This document shows, piece by piece, positions 1 to 8,864 of a DNA stretch of 64,000 nucleotides; position 1 is the first letter of the stretch, and the number at the start of each line of letters is the position of its first letter. The stretch covers positions 1 to 64,000 of the forward strand of contig CAJNDT010000957.1 in NCBI GenBank assembly GCA_905221615.1, given 5' to 3'. The notes under the pieces are model-generated. The model was not told the origin of the DNA. It saw only the letters and a program-made list of their open reading frames with translations, and ran no database searches. The stretch is from Symbiodinium sp. CCMP2592 (Eukaryota > Sar > Dinophyceae > Suessiales > Symbiodiniaceae). The position numbers and the translations under genes were made by a program.

Positions 1-293
1 CTGAAAGTTGTATCCATCACGCGACCGACTTTGGTCCTGTCAGTGGCTTTGCAACTTGCGGGCTGCGGTGCCCTTGAGCTACTTTCAAACTCTGCTGATG
101 AAGAACCATCAAATGCAAGCTAATCCACCAAAAGCCCCCGTCAAACAGCTGAGGACCTTGCTTGGCCAGTGTGGGCCTCAGTGCATCGCAGGGAGGGGGG
201 CCGCTCCACTGTCTTTCCACCGCATTTGCGGCGACGACCGCCACTCCTAAGTGCCAATGCTGTGCCGACGGCGGCGACCAACACCACCAGATG

Positions 294-395
294 GGGGTAG
301 TTGTCAAAAATATGGCCCCTTTTTGGTACCCTAAATATTAGGTGCCGTATTGTACTAAGGACCCAAAAAGGGACCCTAATATTGACAACCGCCAT
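294..395. mobile_element. MITE-like inverted-repeat element, family A
   Basis: The ends form an inverted repeat (GTTGTCAAAA...TTGACAAC) and the inner arms carry CCCTTTTTGG and CCAAAAAGGGACC. Related copies lie at about 1208-1313, 18365-18468, 27414-27514, 29683-29791 and 44425-44519. The centre is AT-rich (CTAAATATTAGGTGCCGTA) and is inverted in some copies. No transposase is present, so this is non-autonomous if mobile. Confidence 0.75.
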
Positions 396-1688
396 GGAGT
401 GGTTGGGAGCCCTTCCCCCCTCAAGAGCACGATGCGCCGACAGCATCCTCCCGAAGAGTCTTCGACCCACCATTACCGTAAGTTTATGCCATAACCCCTG
501 CACTAATTAGACACCGACACCCCAAAATATTCGGTCCTAAAGGGCCTTAACCCCAAGAGAGTGCGAAGCACTTGCAACGAGAGCGCTCCTGCATAGGAAA
601 CTCTACAGGCAAGCTTGGGGGCAGAGGCAGCAGTTCTTCTCATGGTCTTATCACTGGCAGAGTAGGTTATTGCCAGCCATCTCATCTTCATGGTGTGATG
701 CTTGTGAACAGGCATCACTCCCATCAGTTCATTGACCACTGTGCAAGACTACTACGGCTGCATATAGATGGATCCGCAGCACGCCCAAAACAGTGAACGA
801 AACCCACGCACAAGGCATTGAACCACCTTAGACGTGGAGCCTGCAGCCTTCCCGGTGCTACGGGTGAGTTTTCGAGTCGAACGGCAGGTGCTTAACCAAG
901 GTCGAGGCATTAGAAACTGGGATTCTAGGTTTAGGGAGTCGCCTGGGAGAGAGAGAGGGAGAGGGAGTCGCTGCAGACCGGATGCAAAAGGGTTGAGAAT
1001 CAGCACACCAAACCCTAAACCCAAAACCGTAAACCAAAGAACCCTAAGCCCAAACCCTTTAACCCTAAACAACAGACCCCTTACTTCCAAGAAAATAACA
1101 GACCCTGGACCCTCAGGCCCCGAGTTTGGAGTTCCTTTAGAAACGGCAGCTTGCAGGCGCAAGAGGAACCGGGTCTGTTTCCCGGGCTACCAGGCGCCGG
1201 GGTTTGCCATTAGGTGGTTGTGAATAGGAGGGTCGATTTTTGAGGTCCTTATTATAGGACTGCACCTCATATTGAGGGTATCCCAAAAGGGACCATAATT
1301 TTGACAACTACCCAGTTGTCGGGCTTTGGCTGGGTATGGGAGCATCGTGAGATTAGGAGTTTGGTTTGGTTTGGGACTTTGGGGTTGAGGCTTTAGGTCT
1401 TCAGGGTTGAGAGATCCGGTTAGAATCCGGCGATGTTGCCACATGTAGTTTGGTAGTGCTGCTTCCCAGCTGATCAGCAGAGTCTGGGTTTGAAAAAGAG
1501 ATGAGAGCCACTAGGAGCTTGAGTTAGAGATTTGGGGTTTTGTATGCTTTTGGATTTGTTCGGGGTTGGGGGGGTTGGGCGCTGCATCGGTTGTGTTCTC
1601 ATGGACGACTTCGCCATCAAGTTCAGGGGTCATCTCATTTTTGTCGGGATGAGCTTGTCTGTCTGCGATCTGTTAGTGCTGTTATTGC

Positions 1689-1786
1689 TGTACCCAGAGG
1701 CTCCATAGTAGTTCCTTTTTGGGATTACCTTTTAGGATTCTAAATCTGCGCCCCAAAAAGGAACTATTTTGGAGCCCCTGGGTGGT
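1689..1786. mobile_element. MITE-like element, family D
   Basis: TACCCAGAGG at the left and a matching CCCTGGGT at the right enclose the arms AGTTCCTTTTTGG and CCAAAAAGGAACTA. The left flank reads G|TACCCAGAG, which supplies a GT. Other copies are 2289-2578 (with a nested insertion) and 39278-39366. Families D and K share the terminus CCCAGAG...CTCTGGG bordered by TA. Confidence 0.75.
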
Positions 1787-1845
1787 TGCTGCGATCCCAC
1801 TAAGATCGCCTGCAAGGTCGTAAGGCCGCACCGGCCGAGACTTAG

Positions 1846-1867
1846 GGTTTAGGGTTTAGGGTTTAGG
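1846..1867 (+). repeat. Interstitial telomere-like (TTTAGGG)3 tract
   Basis: About three units of TTTAGGG lie in a putative intron just before the exon at 1881. Other near-perfect interior tracts lie at 15355-15377, 27618-27648, 30808-30840, 41995-42016 and 60937-60958, in both orientations. Dozens of single or degenerate units occur across the window. The interior position and flanking exons argue against a chromosome end. Confidence 0.85.
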
Positions 1868-1880
1868 GGCTCTGGCGAAG

Positions 1881-1991
1881 AAAACCAAAAATGGCGGTAG
1901 CGACGTGGATATCCACTGCGACATATTTCTGGCCTTGCAGCTTCTGACGGCGCTGTCTTCAACGCATCCTGACTGCCCTGCCCTTCTCGGG
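1881..1991 (+). CDS. Exon-like segment (leucine-rich helical)
   Basis: Thirty-seven codons read through between GCGAAG| and |GTTATG. The peptide includes SDVDIHCDIFLALQLL and ends HPDCPALLG. It has strongly codon-like composition and no internal stop. A leucine-rich helix of this kind would fit a helical-repeat protein, but I recognise no family. The next candidate exon (2035) is also phase 0, which would leave an unusually short 43-nt intron. Confidence 0.5.
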
Positions 1992-2034
1992 GTTATGTGC
2001 GGGATTTGGCCGCCTCCAGGATCTCACTGCACAG

Positions 2035-2105
2035 GATAGCACATGCGTAGTGAGGATCAAGGAGTCCTGGATTCGATGTTGCGCGGCGGTCAAGAGCTCC
2101 CTATC
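2035..2105 (+). CDS. Exon-like segment, continues the 1881 exon
   Basis: It opens after CACAG with the peptide DSTCVVRIKESWIRC and runs on to a possible donor at GTCAAACG. Phase 0 matches the preceding exon. The function is unknown, and the donor position is the weakest part of the call. Confidence 0.4.
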
Positions 2106-2288
2106 CACCGTCAAACGATGGAAAATTAAATTACCAATGTCTTACAATGATCTTCAACAATTAGGGTTAAACCCTAAAACCCTAAACCCTAAACCCTTAA
2201 CCCTGGACCAGCAGGCATGAAAATCCGAATCTGTTTCGAAAGCTCGAGACAAGTTGAAGCCGGACGATCTCAGACGTCCCTCGCTGCC

Positions 2289-2578
2289 CAGAGGCTCCTT
2301 TTGGTAGTTCCTTTTTGGTAATCAACCTTTAACCTTTTTGGGGCTTAGGGTACCCCTAAAAGGTTTATTTAAGGGATCTAATAGGGGGTTCTATAAGGGG
2401 CTCTTAGTAGTAGAGTAGGTAACCTTTAACCTTTTTGGGGTAGTATAGTCCCTATAGAATCCCTATATAACAAAAAAGGTCAACCTTTAGTTCCCCATGA
2501 TACCCGACAAGTAGGTTATAGGATTCTAAAATATGAACCCCCAAAAAGAACTACCATGGGAAATGAGCCTCTGGGTAG
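2289..2578. mobile_element. Family D element carrying a nested family E element
   Basis: The outer arms are CCCAGAGGCTCC and CCTCTGGGTAG. The inner part, about 2407-2516, is a family E copy (GTAGTAGAGTAGGTAACC...GATACCCGACAAGTAGG) nearly identical to 4470-4579. The right end, CTCTGGGTAG, immediately precedes the exon at 2579 and would supply its AG acceptor. Nesting gives the order: D first, E later. Confidence 0.75.
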
Positions 2579-2672
2579 AGGCCGCGTGCCTGGTGCGGGT
2601 CCTCCGGTATGCAGCTGAAGAGGCCAGGCTGCCTGGTTTGCAGAAGTGCGTCGTCACCGTAGAGCCCTCAAA
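2579..2672 (+). CDS. Exon-like segment (helical)
   Basis: It reads AACLVRVLRYAAEEA followed by RLPGLQKCVVTVEP, starting directly after the terminal TAG of the family D element and ending before GTTACGGG. The sequence is amphipathic and fits the same helical gene as 1881-2105. No named domain is assigned. Confidence 0.5.
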
Positions 2673-3360
2673 GTTACGGGGGTTGGAGTTTAGGGCTTAG
2701 GGTTTAGGGGAGTTGTGTATAGTTGTGCTTCCTTTCTAAGCTAGGTAAGGGTCAGGCGGGTACAGTCTGCGGAGAATGGGAACCTGACACTGGCCCGATA
2801 AGCCCGTGGGCCACGCACTCCTGACTGCACATCCGAAATGTTACACAAGAAGTGTAGATGATAGATGACAGTTTCATCCGCATGTATACAGCCTTCGAGC
2901 CCATCACGGTTATTAGCCCCTTACGAATATGAGAGGCGCTTCGCACTGCAGAGCCAGCAGAGGTCGACACAGCGCAAGGGGGCTAAGACCTCCCAATTCC
3001 TTCAAACGTGTAGTCATACATACACATATATATATATATATATTTCTTGGTGTAGAAGCATGCGCTACACTTATGTAGCATTCTTTCAGCGGGAGTGGTG
3101 GTGGCGGTGGTGGTTCTGGCGGCAGTAGCAACAGAGTGGAGTAGTACTGCTACATTTGCTCCTGCTATGCCAGCATCCGACTTTCCGGCGCACCGCAGCC
3201 GCTTAGATCTTTGACAAGAAGCCACCGGACAGAACGAAAAACAAGAAATGCGACAGGACTTGACAAAAGCCGTACGACATACTTCAAGCTTGCAGCCCAA
3301 GAGACTCGCTGAATCGGAACGCCAGAACAAGCTCTACCTAGCGCAAAACGTGATGCAGGG

Positions 3361-3460
3361 GCCTTAATAATTAGAAAATGGTTTTTGGGCCCATTATGCC
3401 ATAGTTACAATAAGGAACCTCCCAAAAAGTATTGGTAATTTCTTCAGGCCCCTCTATTAC
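3361..3460. mobile_element. MITE-like element, family F
   Basis: Terminal GGGGCCT and AGGCCCC flank arms with ATTACCAATACTTTTTGGG and its complement; the inner motif is GGGCCCATTATGCCATAGTTA. Related copies lie at about 19385-19470, 22905-23022, 23437-23525, 36914-37023, 43600-43672, 48616-48720 and 62254-62350, making this the most frequent family here. Confidence 0.7.
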
Positions 3461-3578
3461 CGGACTGCCCTACATTAAAACCGCTTGAAACCTGCGCAAG
3501 CTTGGTTGAGATTCGGCATTCAAGGAGGCCAATGATGAAGCCAGCCGACACCCCTCAGACTACACTCTGTCAATCTGG

Positions 3579-3667
3579 GTTGTCCTTTGGGATCTTTTTA
3601 AGTTTCCCCTACTATTTTGTAGAGAACCATAATAGTAGATAATTTTCAAAGTGCTTAAAGGACAACT
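3579..3667. repeat. Short inverted-repeat element, single copy
   Basis: TTGTCCTTTGGGATCTTTTTAA at the left pairs imperfectly with GTGCTTAAAGGACAA at the right, and inner arms CTACTATT and AATAGTAG also pair. Size and layout match the MITE-like families, but I saw no second copy. Confidence 0.55.
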
Positions 3668-3976
3668 CAGCAATGCAAGTAGAACAATGCAGTAGAATCG
3701 CCAAAGCACTCGCCAACCAGCTGAACCCAGAACGCCTGCGTTCTAAAGCACGAACAACCGTGTAAAACCCAGTGGACATGTGGCACAAGTGTGGACATTG
3801 CCGAAGACTTCTTCAAAACGCGCTCTGCACAAAAATCCAAAACCCATACACCCTACACCTCCTTGTAGTAGCCCTGATGGAGCCCCCTATAGTACCCGAA
3901 AAGAAGCCCTATCCTTAAAACGAACCGTATTTTGTAAAACCCCAGGGGATCCCTTAAAAGAACCTTTGCTAACGTC

Positions 3977-4033
3977 ATGGGCGCCGGCGCCTCGACAGAA
4001 CTGTCTGCGCGCCTGAGCGCTTCCTCAGCGGAG
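3977..4033 (+). CDS. Probable first coding exon with N-myristoylation-type start
   Basis: The ATG opens MGAGASTELSARLSASSAE, 19 codons, then GAG|GTCGGG gives a donor. Gly2 with Ser6 fits the classical MGxxxS N-myristoylation signal (established rule), suggesting a membrane-associated protein. It is probably followed by the small acidic exon at 4282 and the helix exon at 4764. The rest of the protein is unknown. Confidence 0.55.
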
Positions 4034-4281
4034 GTCGGGTGTTCTTTGAGCCTTTCAGGCCTTAAAGGGTGGGTTTAGGGCCTCAGGGGGTTTGGGACAC
4101 GATCCAAGCCCTGTGGTTAAGGGTTCGGGATTGAAGGTTTAGGTACGGTAAGTACAAGGGCTACTTTAAGCAGTCGGGGCCTTCTTCGGTCCGGCGATCA
4201 CTCGCGGTTTTTGGGATGAAGGATTTCTCAGTGTAGGGCTTCCGCTCACCGGGAGTTGACGAGGAGCCATGACCAGCTGAG

Positions 4282-4306
4282 GAGCTGGAGGCCGAAAAAG
4301 CTTCTA
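4282..4306 (+). CDS. 25-nt acidic micro-exon
   Basis: It lies between CTGAG| and |GTGTAAAC and encodes ELEAEKAS, phase 0 in, which fits the phase-0 end of the 3977 exon. It is short, so support rests on splice borders, phase and charge pattern only. Confidence 0.35.
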
Positions 4307-4469
4307 GTGTAAACCCTAAGCCCTAAAACCCGAAACCCCAACTCCTAAAACCCTAACCCTAAACCGTATTCTAGTACCCCTACAGTCGTCCATGGGAACC
4401 CTAAGCCGATACAAGCACTAAGCCGGGCACAGGCAGTGGGATTGCCGGTAGGGCCTCAAAACGGACCTG

Positions 4470-4579
4470 GTAGTAGAGTAGGTAACCTTTAACCTTTTTG
4501 GGGTAGTGTAGTCCCTATAGAATCCCTATATAACAAAAAAAGGTCAACCTTTAGTGCCCCATGATACCCGACAAGTAGG
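4470..4579. mobile_element. MITE-like element, family E
   Basis: It starts GTAGTAGAGTAGGTAACC, has inverted inner arms (ACCTTTAACCTTTTTGG and AAAAAAAGGTCAACCTTT) and ends GATACCCGACAAGTAGG. Other copies: 2407-2516, nested in family D; 60442-60606, interrupted by about 50 bp; and a partial one at 21443-21502. Confidence 0.75.
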
Positions 4580-4763
4580 AGGAATAGTATTGTTTCATAA
4601 GGCTCCACAGTTTATTCTAGCGCAGACGAACTTTCTGTAGGAGTTCTAAAAACGCTTTTGAATTCGGGAACATACTGGAAATCGCACAAAGGCTTCAGAA
4701 TTTAAGGCGGGTATACTCCTTACATAAGTGGGGCTTGCTGTCTCGGGGTAACTCCACCGCAAG

Positions 4764-4832
4764 TGCTTGGAGGATGTCAGAGAGCTCCTCCAGGCTTTGC
4801 CAGCGGCAGAGGCGGAGAGCAGGATTTCTAGG
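4764..4832 (+). CDS. Exon-like segment (alanine/glutamate helix)
   Basis: After CGCAAG the frame reads CLEDVRELLQALPAAEAES and ends ISR before GTTTACGG. The composition resembles the acidic helix expected after the MGAGAST start at 3977. The donor is a degenerate telomere-like unit, as at several other exons here. Confidence 0.5.
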
Positions 4833-4854
4833 GTTTACGGTTCTAAGATTGAGG

Positions 4855-4918
4855 TTTATATATATATATATATAGATATACATATATGTATATATATATA
4901 TATATATATATGTGTATA
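4855..4918. repeat. (TA)n microsatellite
   Basis: Interrupted TA dinucleotide tract with CATATATG punctuation. Shorter TA tracts lie at 3026-3043, 7428-7452, 25367-25399, 34030-34056 and 47023-47048. Confidence 0.9.
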
Positions 4919-5048
4919 TTTTTTCTGTGCTTTGCCCTACAGTCACGGCATAACGGGTTTAGGGGAGTTTCCAGAGGCTCCGATCTGGCTTGTTGGGTTT
5001 TAAAAGGGGTGTGGAAGGGCCTCGGCAGTGTTTTAACGCGGGTTTAAA

Positions 5049-5146
5049 GGGAACTCCAGAAAGTTGGAATATGGATCAAGGGTAGGATCCCCTATAATTT
5101 ACCTTAAAGGGGTTACGATAATGATATTCCAGCTTTCTGGCTGATA
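5049..5146. mobile_element. MITE-like element, family I
   Basis: Terminal CCAGAAAGTTGGAA and TTCCAGCTTTCTGGC are inverted repeats. A cleaner copy is 37230-37341 (GTAGAAGCCAGAAAGTTGG...CCAACTTTCTGGCTTCTAC), where the left end starts with GTAGAAG. A third, degenerate copy lies at 43676-43770. Confidence 0.7.
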
Positions 5147-5484
5147 CTGTATAGAGTTTGATCAAAAGGGTCTACAGAGTATGATCAAACCACCGTCCAC
5201 TCGTAAGGATCCTTACTGGAACCTACGGGCTCTTCGGCAATTCTGCCGTTCTCAGAAGCTGTGTCTGTCTAAGGTTATATAGGGCTTGAATTTACTATTT
5301 CAGACGGTCGGCTGTAGATCCTGGGCTCAAGGGCGTCAGGTTAGGCGCCTGGTTTCATGAGGTCATGCAGTCCATAAGGTGTCTTTTAAGAATACTGACG
5401 GCTTGACAGGGTCACTGTTGCAGGTCATCGCGTGTCCATGTTCAAACCGAACCGACATGCGCTTGCCATGTTCGGTAACCTACC

Positions 5485-5578
5485 TTTGGTTAGTAGGGAA
5501 TGGAAGAATGGTAGTAATAGATGTTATAATTGTACCCCCTTCCTCCATTCCCTACTAACCAAAGGTAAGGTAAACGGG
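5485..5578. mobile_element. MITE-like element, family H
   Basis: Long arms TACCTTTGGTTAGTAGGG and CCCTACTAACCAAAGGTA, with inner GAATGG and CCATTC. Related copies: about 37126-37224, 42030-42118 and 43087-43317 (interrupted by a family K element). Confidence 0.75.
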
Positions 5579-5833
5579 CCCCGGTTTCGGGCTTGGTCTC
5601 GGAACCCGAGCCTCAGGAAATCTCGTACACCTCCCGAGCCTCGATCCTTAACTTTGAACGCGGAATAAGCCGAGGTGAGAAGCACGCCGAAGTTTCCGCA
5701 ACAGTTTTTTTTGCCCTAAACCCCCCTCAAACCCTAAACCCTAGGGCCTAAAGCCTTAAAACCTGAAACCCCGGGCTCTATACTCTACAACCACCAAGAC
5801 CCTACAGCTCGAAACCCAAACTGGGCCCCACAG

Positions 5834-5889
5834 GCAGAGAAGGTGGCCGAGGCGCTTCAGGCCGACCCGTCTCGCAAGGAGGGCTGCAT
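5834..5889 (+). CDS. Exon-like segment, phase-linked to 6081
   Basis: CACAG|GCAGAGAAG opens AEKVAEALQADPSRKEGC and ends with two bases before GTCAGGG. Those two bases plus the first base of the 6081 exon restore an Ile codon, so the pair is joined in frame across a 191-nt intron. No domain is recognised. Confidence 0.55.
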
Positions 5890-6080
5890 GTCAGGGCTTA
5901 GAGTTTAGAGTTCAGGGATTTTAGGGTTTAGGGCTCGTCACTATTCTTGAACAGGTGTATCGCTTCCAGCCGACTAAACACCAAGAACCTCCACCGGCTT
6001 GTCCGAGAGTGAGCGGTGTTGAAAGGAAGCCTAAAAGGAGCCCTAGCCCAGAGGAAGCCTCTGAAGCCCTGCAAGGCCAG

Positions 6081-6128
6081 CTCAGCCGATGCCAAAGCTG
6101 CCGGCGACGAGGAGCTTGGCGAAGCTAG
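6081..6128 (+). CDS. Exon-like segment following 5834
   Basis: GGCCAG|CTCAGCC continues the previous exon in frame and reads SADAKAAGDEELGEA before AG|GTCTGG. The acidic/alanine-rich composition matches its neighbour. Phase agreement across the intron is the main support. Confidence 0.55.
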   Translation, partial: LSRCQSCRRRGAWRS

Positions 6129-6637
6129 GTCTGGGGTTCAGGCTTTAGGGTTTGGGGTTTAGGGGGCGATGTGAGGATCTGGCCAGTGCCCAAGCCCAGT
6201 GGCAAAAAGGGGTCGGGGTTTGACAGGGTTTAGCGTTTTGGGTTGCTTTGTTCTCCTTACAAGCACAAGAGCAACAGTCAGAAAACACACACATATTCGG
6301 GTACATATATACCATGTCTCTCGGAGCTTCTTCTGCTAGTTTAAGCCTTTGTGGTCCATGTGTGGTTCCTGTTGCATGGTCTGCCTAACCTAAAATTGAT
6401 GCTATTCGCAGATGGGTTTGTGCATGAAGGGTTCAGGCAGATCTTAAATACAAGCTACGCTTACATTAATCATGCAGGCTGTTGACTACTGCCCCGAAGG
6501 TCCAAAACTTCCACATGCCATTGAACACAAGCTAGACCCATCGCCGCCGAGCCAAACCAACAAACTGGAAACTCACAGAAACATACATTCCCGTATCGGG
6601 CTCCAGGCTTCTTGGGACCATGATGTTGTTTTGCTTC

Positions 6638-6851
6638 TCATCACAGAGTTGATAAGGGTCCCCTGTGGACGGGACCCCTGTGGGTTGCATTTGCCCAATG
6701 GGGCCCAATAGGGCCCAATGGGGCCTAATGGGGGCAAATGGGAAAGCCATTGGGCCCCATTAGGCCCCATTTGGCCCCATTGGGCCCCAATGGACAAATG
6801 CAACCCACAGGGGTCCCGTCCACAGGGGACCCTTATCAACCCTGTGATCTC
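6638..6851. repeat. Large palindrome with about 95-bp arms
   Basis: The left arm (TTGATAAGGGTCCCCTGTGG...GGGTTGCATTTG) is matched almost base for base by the right arm (CAAATGCAACCCACAGGGG...GACCCTTATCAA). The inner part is built from short GGGGCCCAAT units. It is much longer and more GC-rich than the MITE families and appears once. Confidence 0.85.
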
Positions 6852-7257
6852 ATTGACCCTAAGGGCTTAAAGGACCCTATAAGTAGGTACTCGGCTTCAG
6901 GATAGTAGTTATGTAGGTTACTATTTTGGAGAGTAGATGATAACTAGGTACTTGGACCCTAAGAGGGTGATCGCTTATCTTTGAACCATGCCTACTCCCA
7001 CAAAGAATTGAAAACCGGCAGCCCGGAGCTAAAGCGCTGAAGTCCCAGAGCAGCCCAAGACCCAAGCTGCCGTGGCGAAAGTGGCTCCCAAACAAAACAA
7101 GCGGAGTCTGAAACCCCAAAAAACCGCCCAAAAACCCAAAGCCCTAGGGAGCCTTAAACCCAAAACCCGAAAAACCCAAAACCCCCCCCCCCCCCCCCAA
7201 CAAAAAAAAACTAAACTTACACCCTAAACCCGAAGCCCAAAATGTCGCGGCCACCAG

Positions 7258-7321
7258 GAGGAGATCCCGCCGTCTTGGGGATGGCCCAAAGAGCCCTACG
7301 ACCCAGAGGAGCCGAATCGGG
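7258..7321 (+). CDS. Exon-like segment (Trp/Pro-rich)
   Basis: CACCAG|GAGGAG opens EEIPPSWGWPKEPYDPEEP and ends G|GTCCACC. Tryptophan and proline spacing suggests a structured Pro-rich loop. I cannot name a family. Confidence 0.45.
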
Positions 7322-7364
7322 GTCCACCAAAAAGGGGGGGGACCTTTCGGGTTTAGGGTTTCTA

Positions 7365-7488
7365 CTATTTGCTTAAGAAACCACCCAAAAAATACAAAAA
7401 ATAATCCCTATATTACCCCCATAAGGAATATATATATATATATATATATATTTCATTTTTTGGGGGTTCTTAAGCAAATAGTAGGTTT
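7365..7488. repeat. Inverted repeat with central TA microsatellite
   Basis: TACTATTTGCTTAAGAA at the left is the complement of TTCTTAAGCAAATAGTA at the right. The centre holds CCCAAAAAAT/ATTTTTTGGG arms around a (TA)n tract. Element size fits a MITE whose centre has become a microsatellite. Confidence 0.7.
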
Positions 7489-7634
7489 TACTAGGATAGG
7501 GTCCAACTTCCCGGGGGCGAGTTCGAGTGATGCGATGTAGCGGTGTAACTGGTGCTACAAAGCCGACTAGAGCCTGATCCTGTGGGTTTAGGGTTTAGGG
7601 TTTATAGGGTTATTTGTAGTTTGTCAATGAGTAT

Positions 7635-7770
7635 CAAAGGGGAAAAGGAGGGACCCTCAATGGGGACCCCTGGGTCCCTATAATGGGCTCTATAATGAGT
7701 ATATAATAGCTATATTAAGGGTACATACCTAGGGGTCCTTATTAAGGGTCCCTCCTTTTCCCCTTTGAGA
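7635..7770. mobile_element. MITE-like element, family L
   Basis: Terminal TCAAAGGGGAAAAGGAGGG and CCCTCCTTTTCCCCTTTGA are perfect complements. A second copy at 50079-50178 keeps the left arm and the centre but loses the right arm after ACCTAGGGG. Confidence 0.8.
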
Positions 7771-8059
7771 GTAGTGTTATTCTAGTTGAGGCGTTGGGGC
7801 TGAAGGGTGCGAGAGCTTTAGGCCGTCAGACGCTTTGGCCTCGAACCACTGGCTCCGTTACCACAAGTAGTTCGAGTCATCTGGGACTCACGACCGAAAG
7901 CCAAGCCAGAAACCCTCAAACACCCTTAGCTTAAAGCCCTGCAGCGATAACAGGTAACACCGAAAGACCCAAACCCTAAACCCTGAAAGTGTATGCCAGC
8001 CTCGCCGGGTCCGCCCGAGTGTGAGCACCGAAACCTTGAGCGTGCTTCTGTCGTCGCAG

Positions 8060-8104
8060 GCGCTCCGTCTCTATGTTCTGGAAGCCACGAAGCCCACACA
8101 GCAG
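8060..8104 (+). CDS. Exon-like segment
   Basis: TCGTCGCAG| is followed by ALRLYVLEATKPTQQ in a clean frame. The donor is unclear (a GA or GC dinucleotide would be needed). The upstream intron carries a CCGAGTGTGAGCACCGAAACC motif at 8015. Confidence 0.4.
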
Positions 8105-8352
8105 GATCCCGGCTCAGGGCTGTTGGTCTTGTCTTTGTGGTGTCTGGGGGTTCAGTGTTGAAGGTTGAACTGGCCGGTCATCCCTGACGGCAATGTCGGA
8201 GCCCCTAAACCCTAAACCCTACTGCATCATGCGAGTGTGCGAGTCGAAACCGGACTTTGTAGCTGTAGAGCGCAGAGTTTCGCCCAAGTCGTTCACAGCT
8301 CTTAAGTAACAGCTCAAAAGTCCGTGACCGCCCTAAAAGCCGCTACCCTGCG

Positions 8353-8412
8353 AAAGATGCCAGCTGGCCCTCCCAGCACCCGTCCGAAAGCATCAGCCGT
8401 CAGTACAAGAGG
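8353..8412 (+). CDS. Exon-like segment with strong donor
   Basis: The frame reads KDASWPSQHPSESISRQYKR and ends AAGAGG|GTATGT, a textbook eukaryotic donor. The acceptor side (CCCTGCG) is weak, so the start is uncertain. No domain is recognised. Confidence 0.5.
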
Positions 8413-8585
8413 GTATGTTTTTGCTTGAGCAATGTATCCCTGGAGCTTATTCTAATCAGTAAGGCCACTGTCTCTAAAGCCCTAAGAGCCGCTTTCATAG
8501 ACCCCTTTACAAGGAACCCTCCACACAAAGCTCCATTCCAATCTGTTAAGGCCCCTGGACCCCGAACCCTCAAACGAGAGTGCAG

Positions 8586-8644
8586 GAATCCTGGGACGAA
8601 GCACTGGCTGCTCGCTCCATCGATGGGAAAAAGGAGGACTTTCG
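8586..8644 (+). CDS. Exon ending in a telomere-like donor
   Basis: TGCAG|GAATCC opens ESWDEALAARSIDGKKED and the exon closes CG|GTTTAGGG. The donor GT is the GT of a telomere-like unit, a pattern seen again at 15889, 20022 and 44131. Confidence 0.55.
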
Positions 8645-8864
8645 GTTTAGGGATTGGAGTTTAGGGTTTAGGGGTTTCGGTTTAGGGATTCGGGATTAGA
8701 GTTTAGGGAATTAGGGCCAGAGGCCTGTTGCAAAAAGGAATTAGGGCATTAGGGTTAGGCCCTTACGGGGGCTGTTTCTCTTGTTGCGGAGAACAACGGT
8801 ACAAAACCCAGCCTCAGCAAAACAACAGGAACAGCGGCCTCCAAAAAGGAAAAGAGGGAGTAGA

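Noticed and set aside
7181-7198. Poly-C run as a regulatory G-quadruplex
   Set aside because: A homopolymer run alone, beside an A-run, is more simply low-complexity or sequencing noise.
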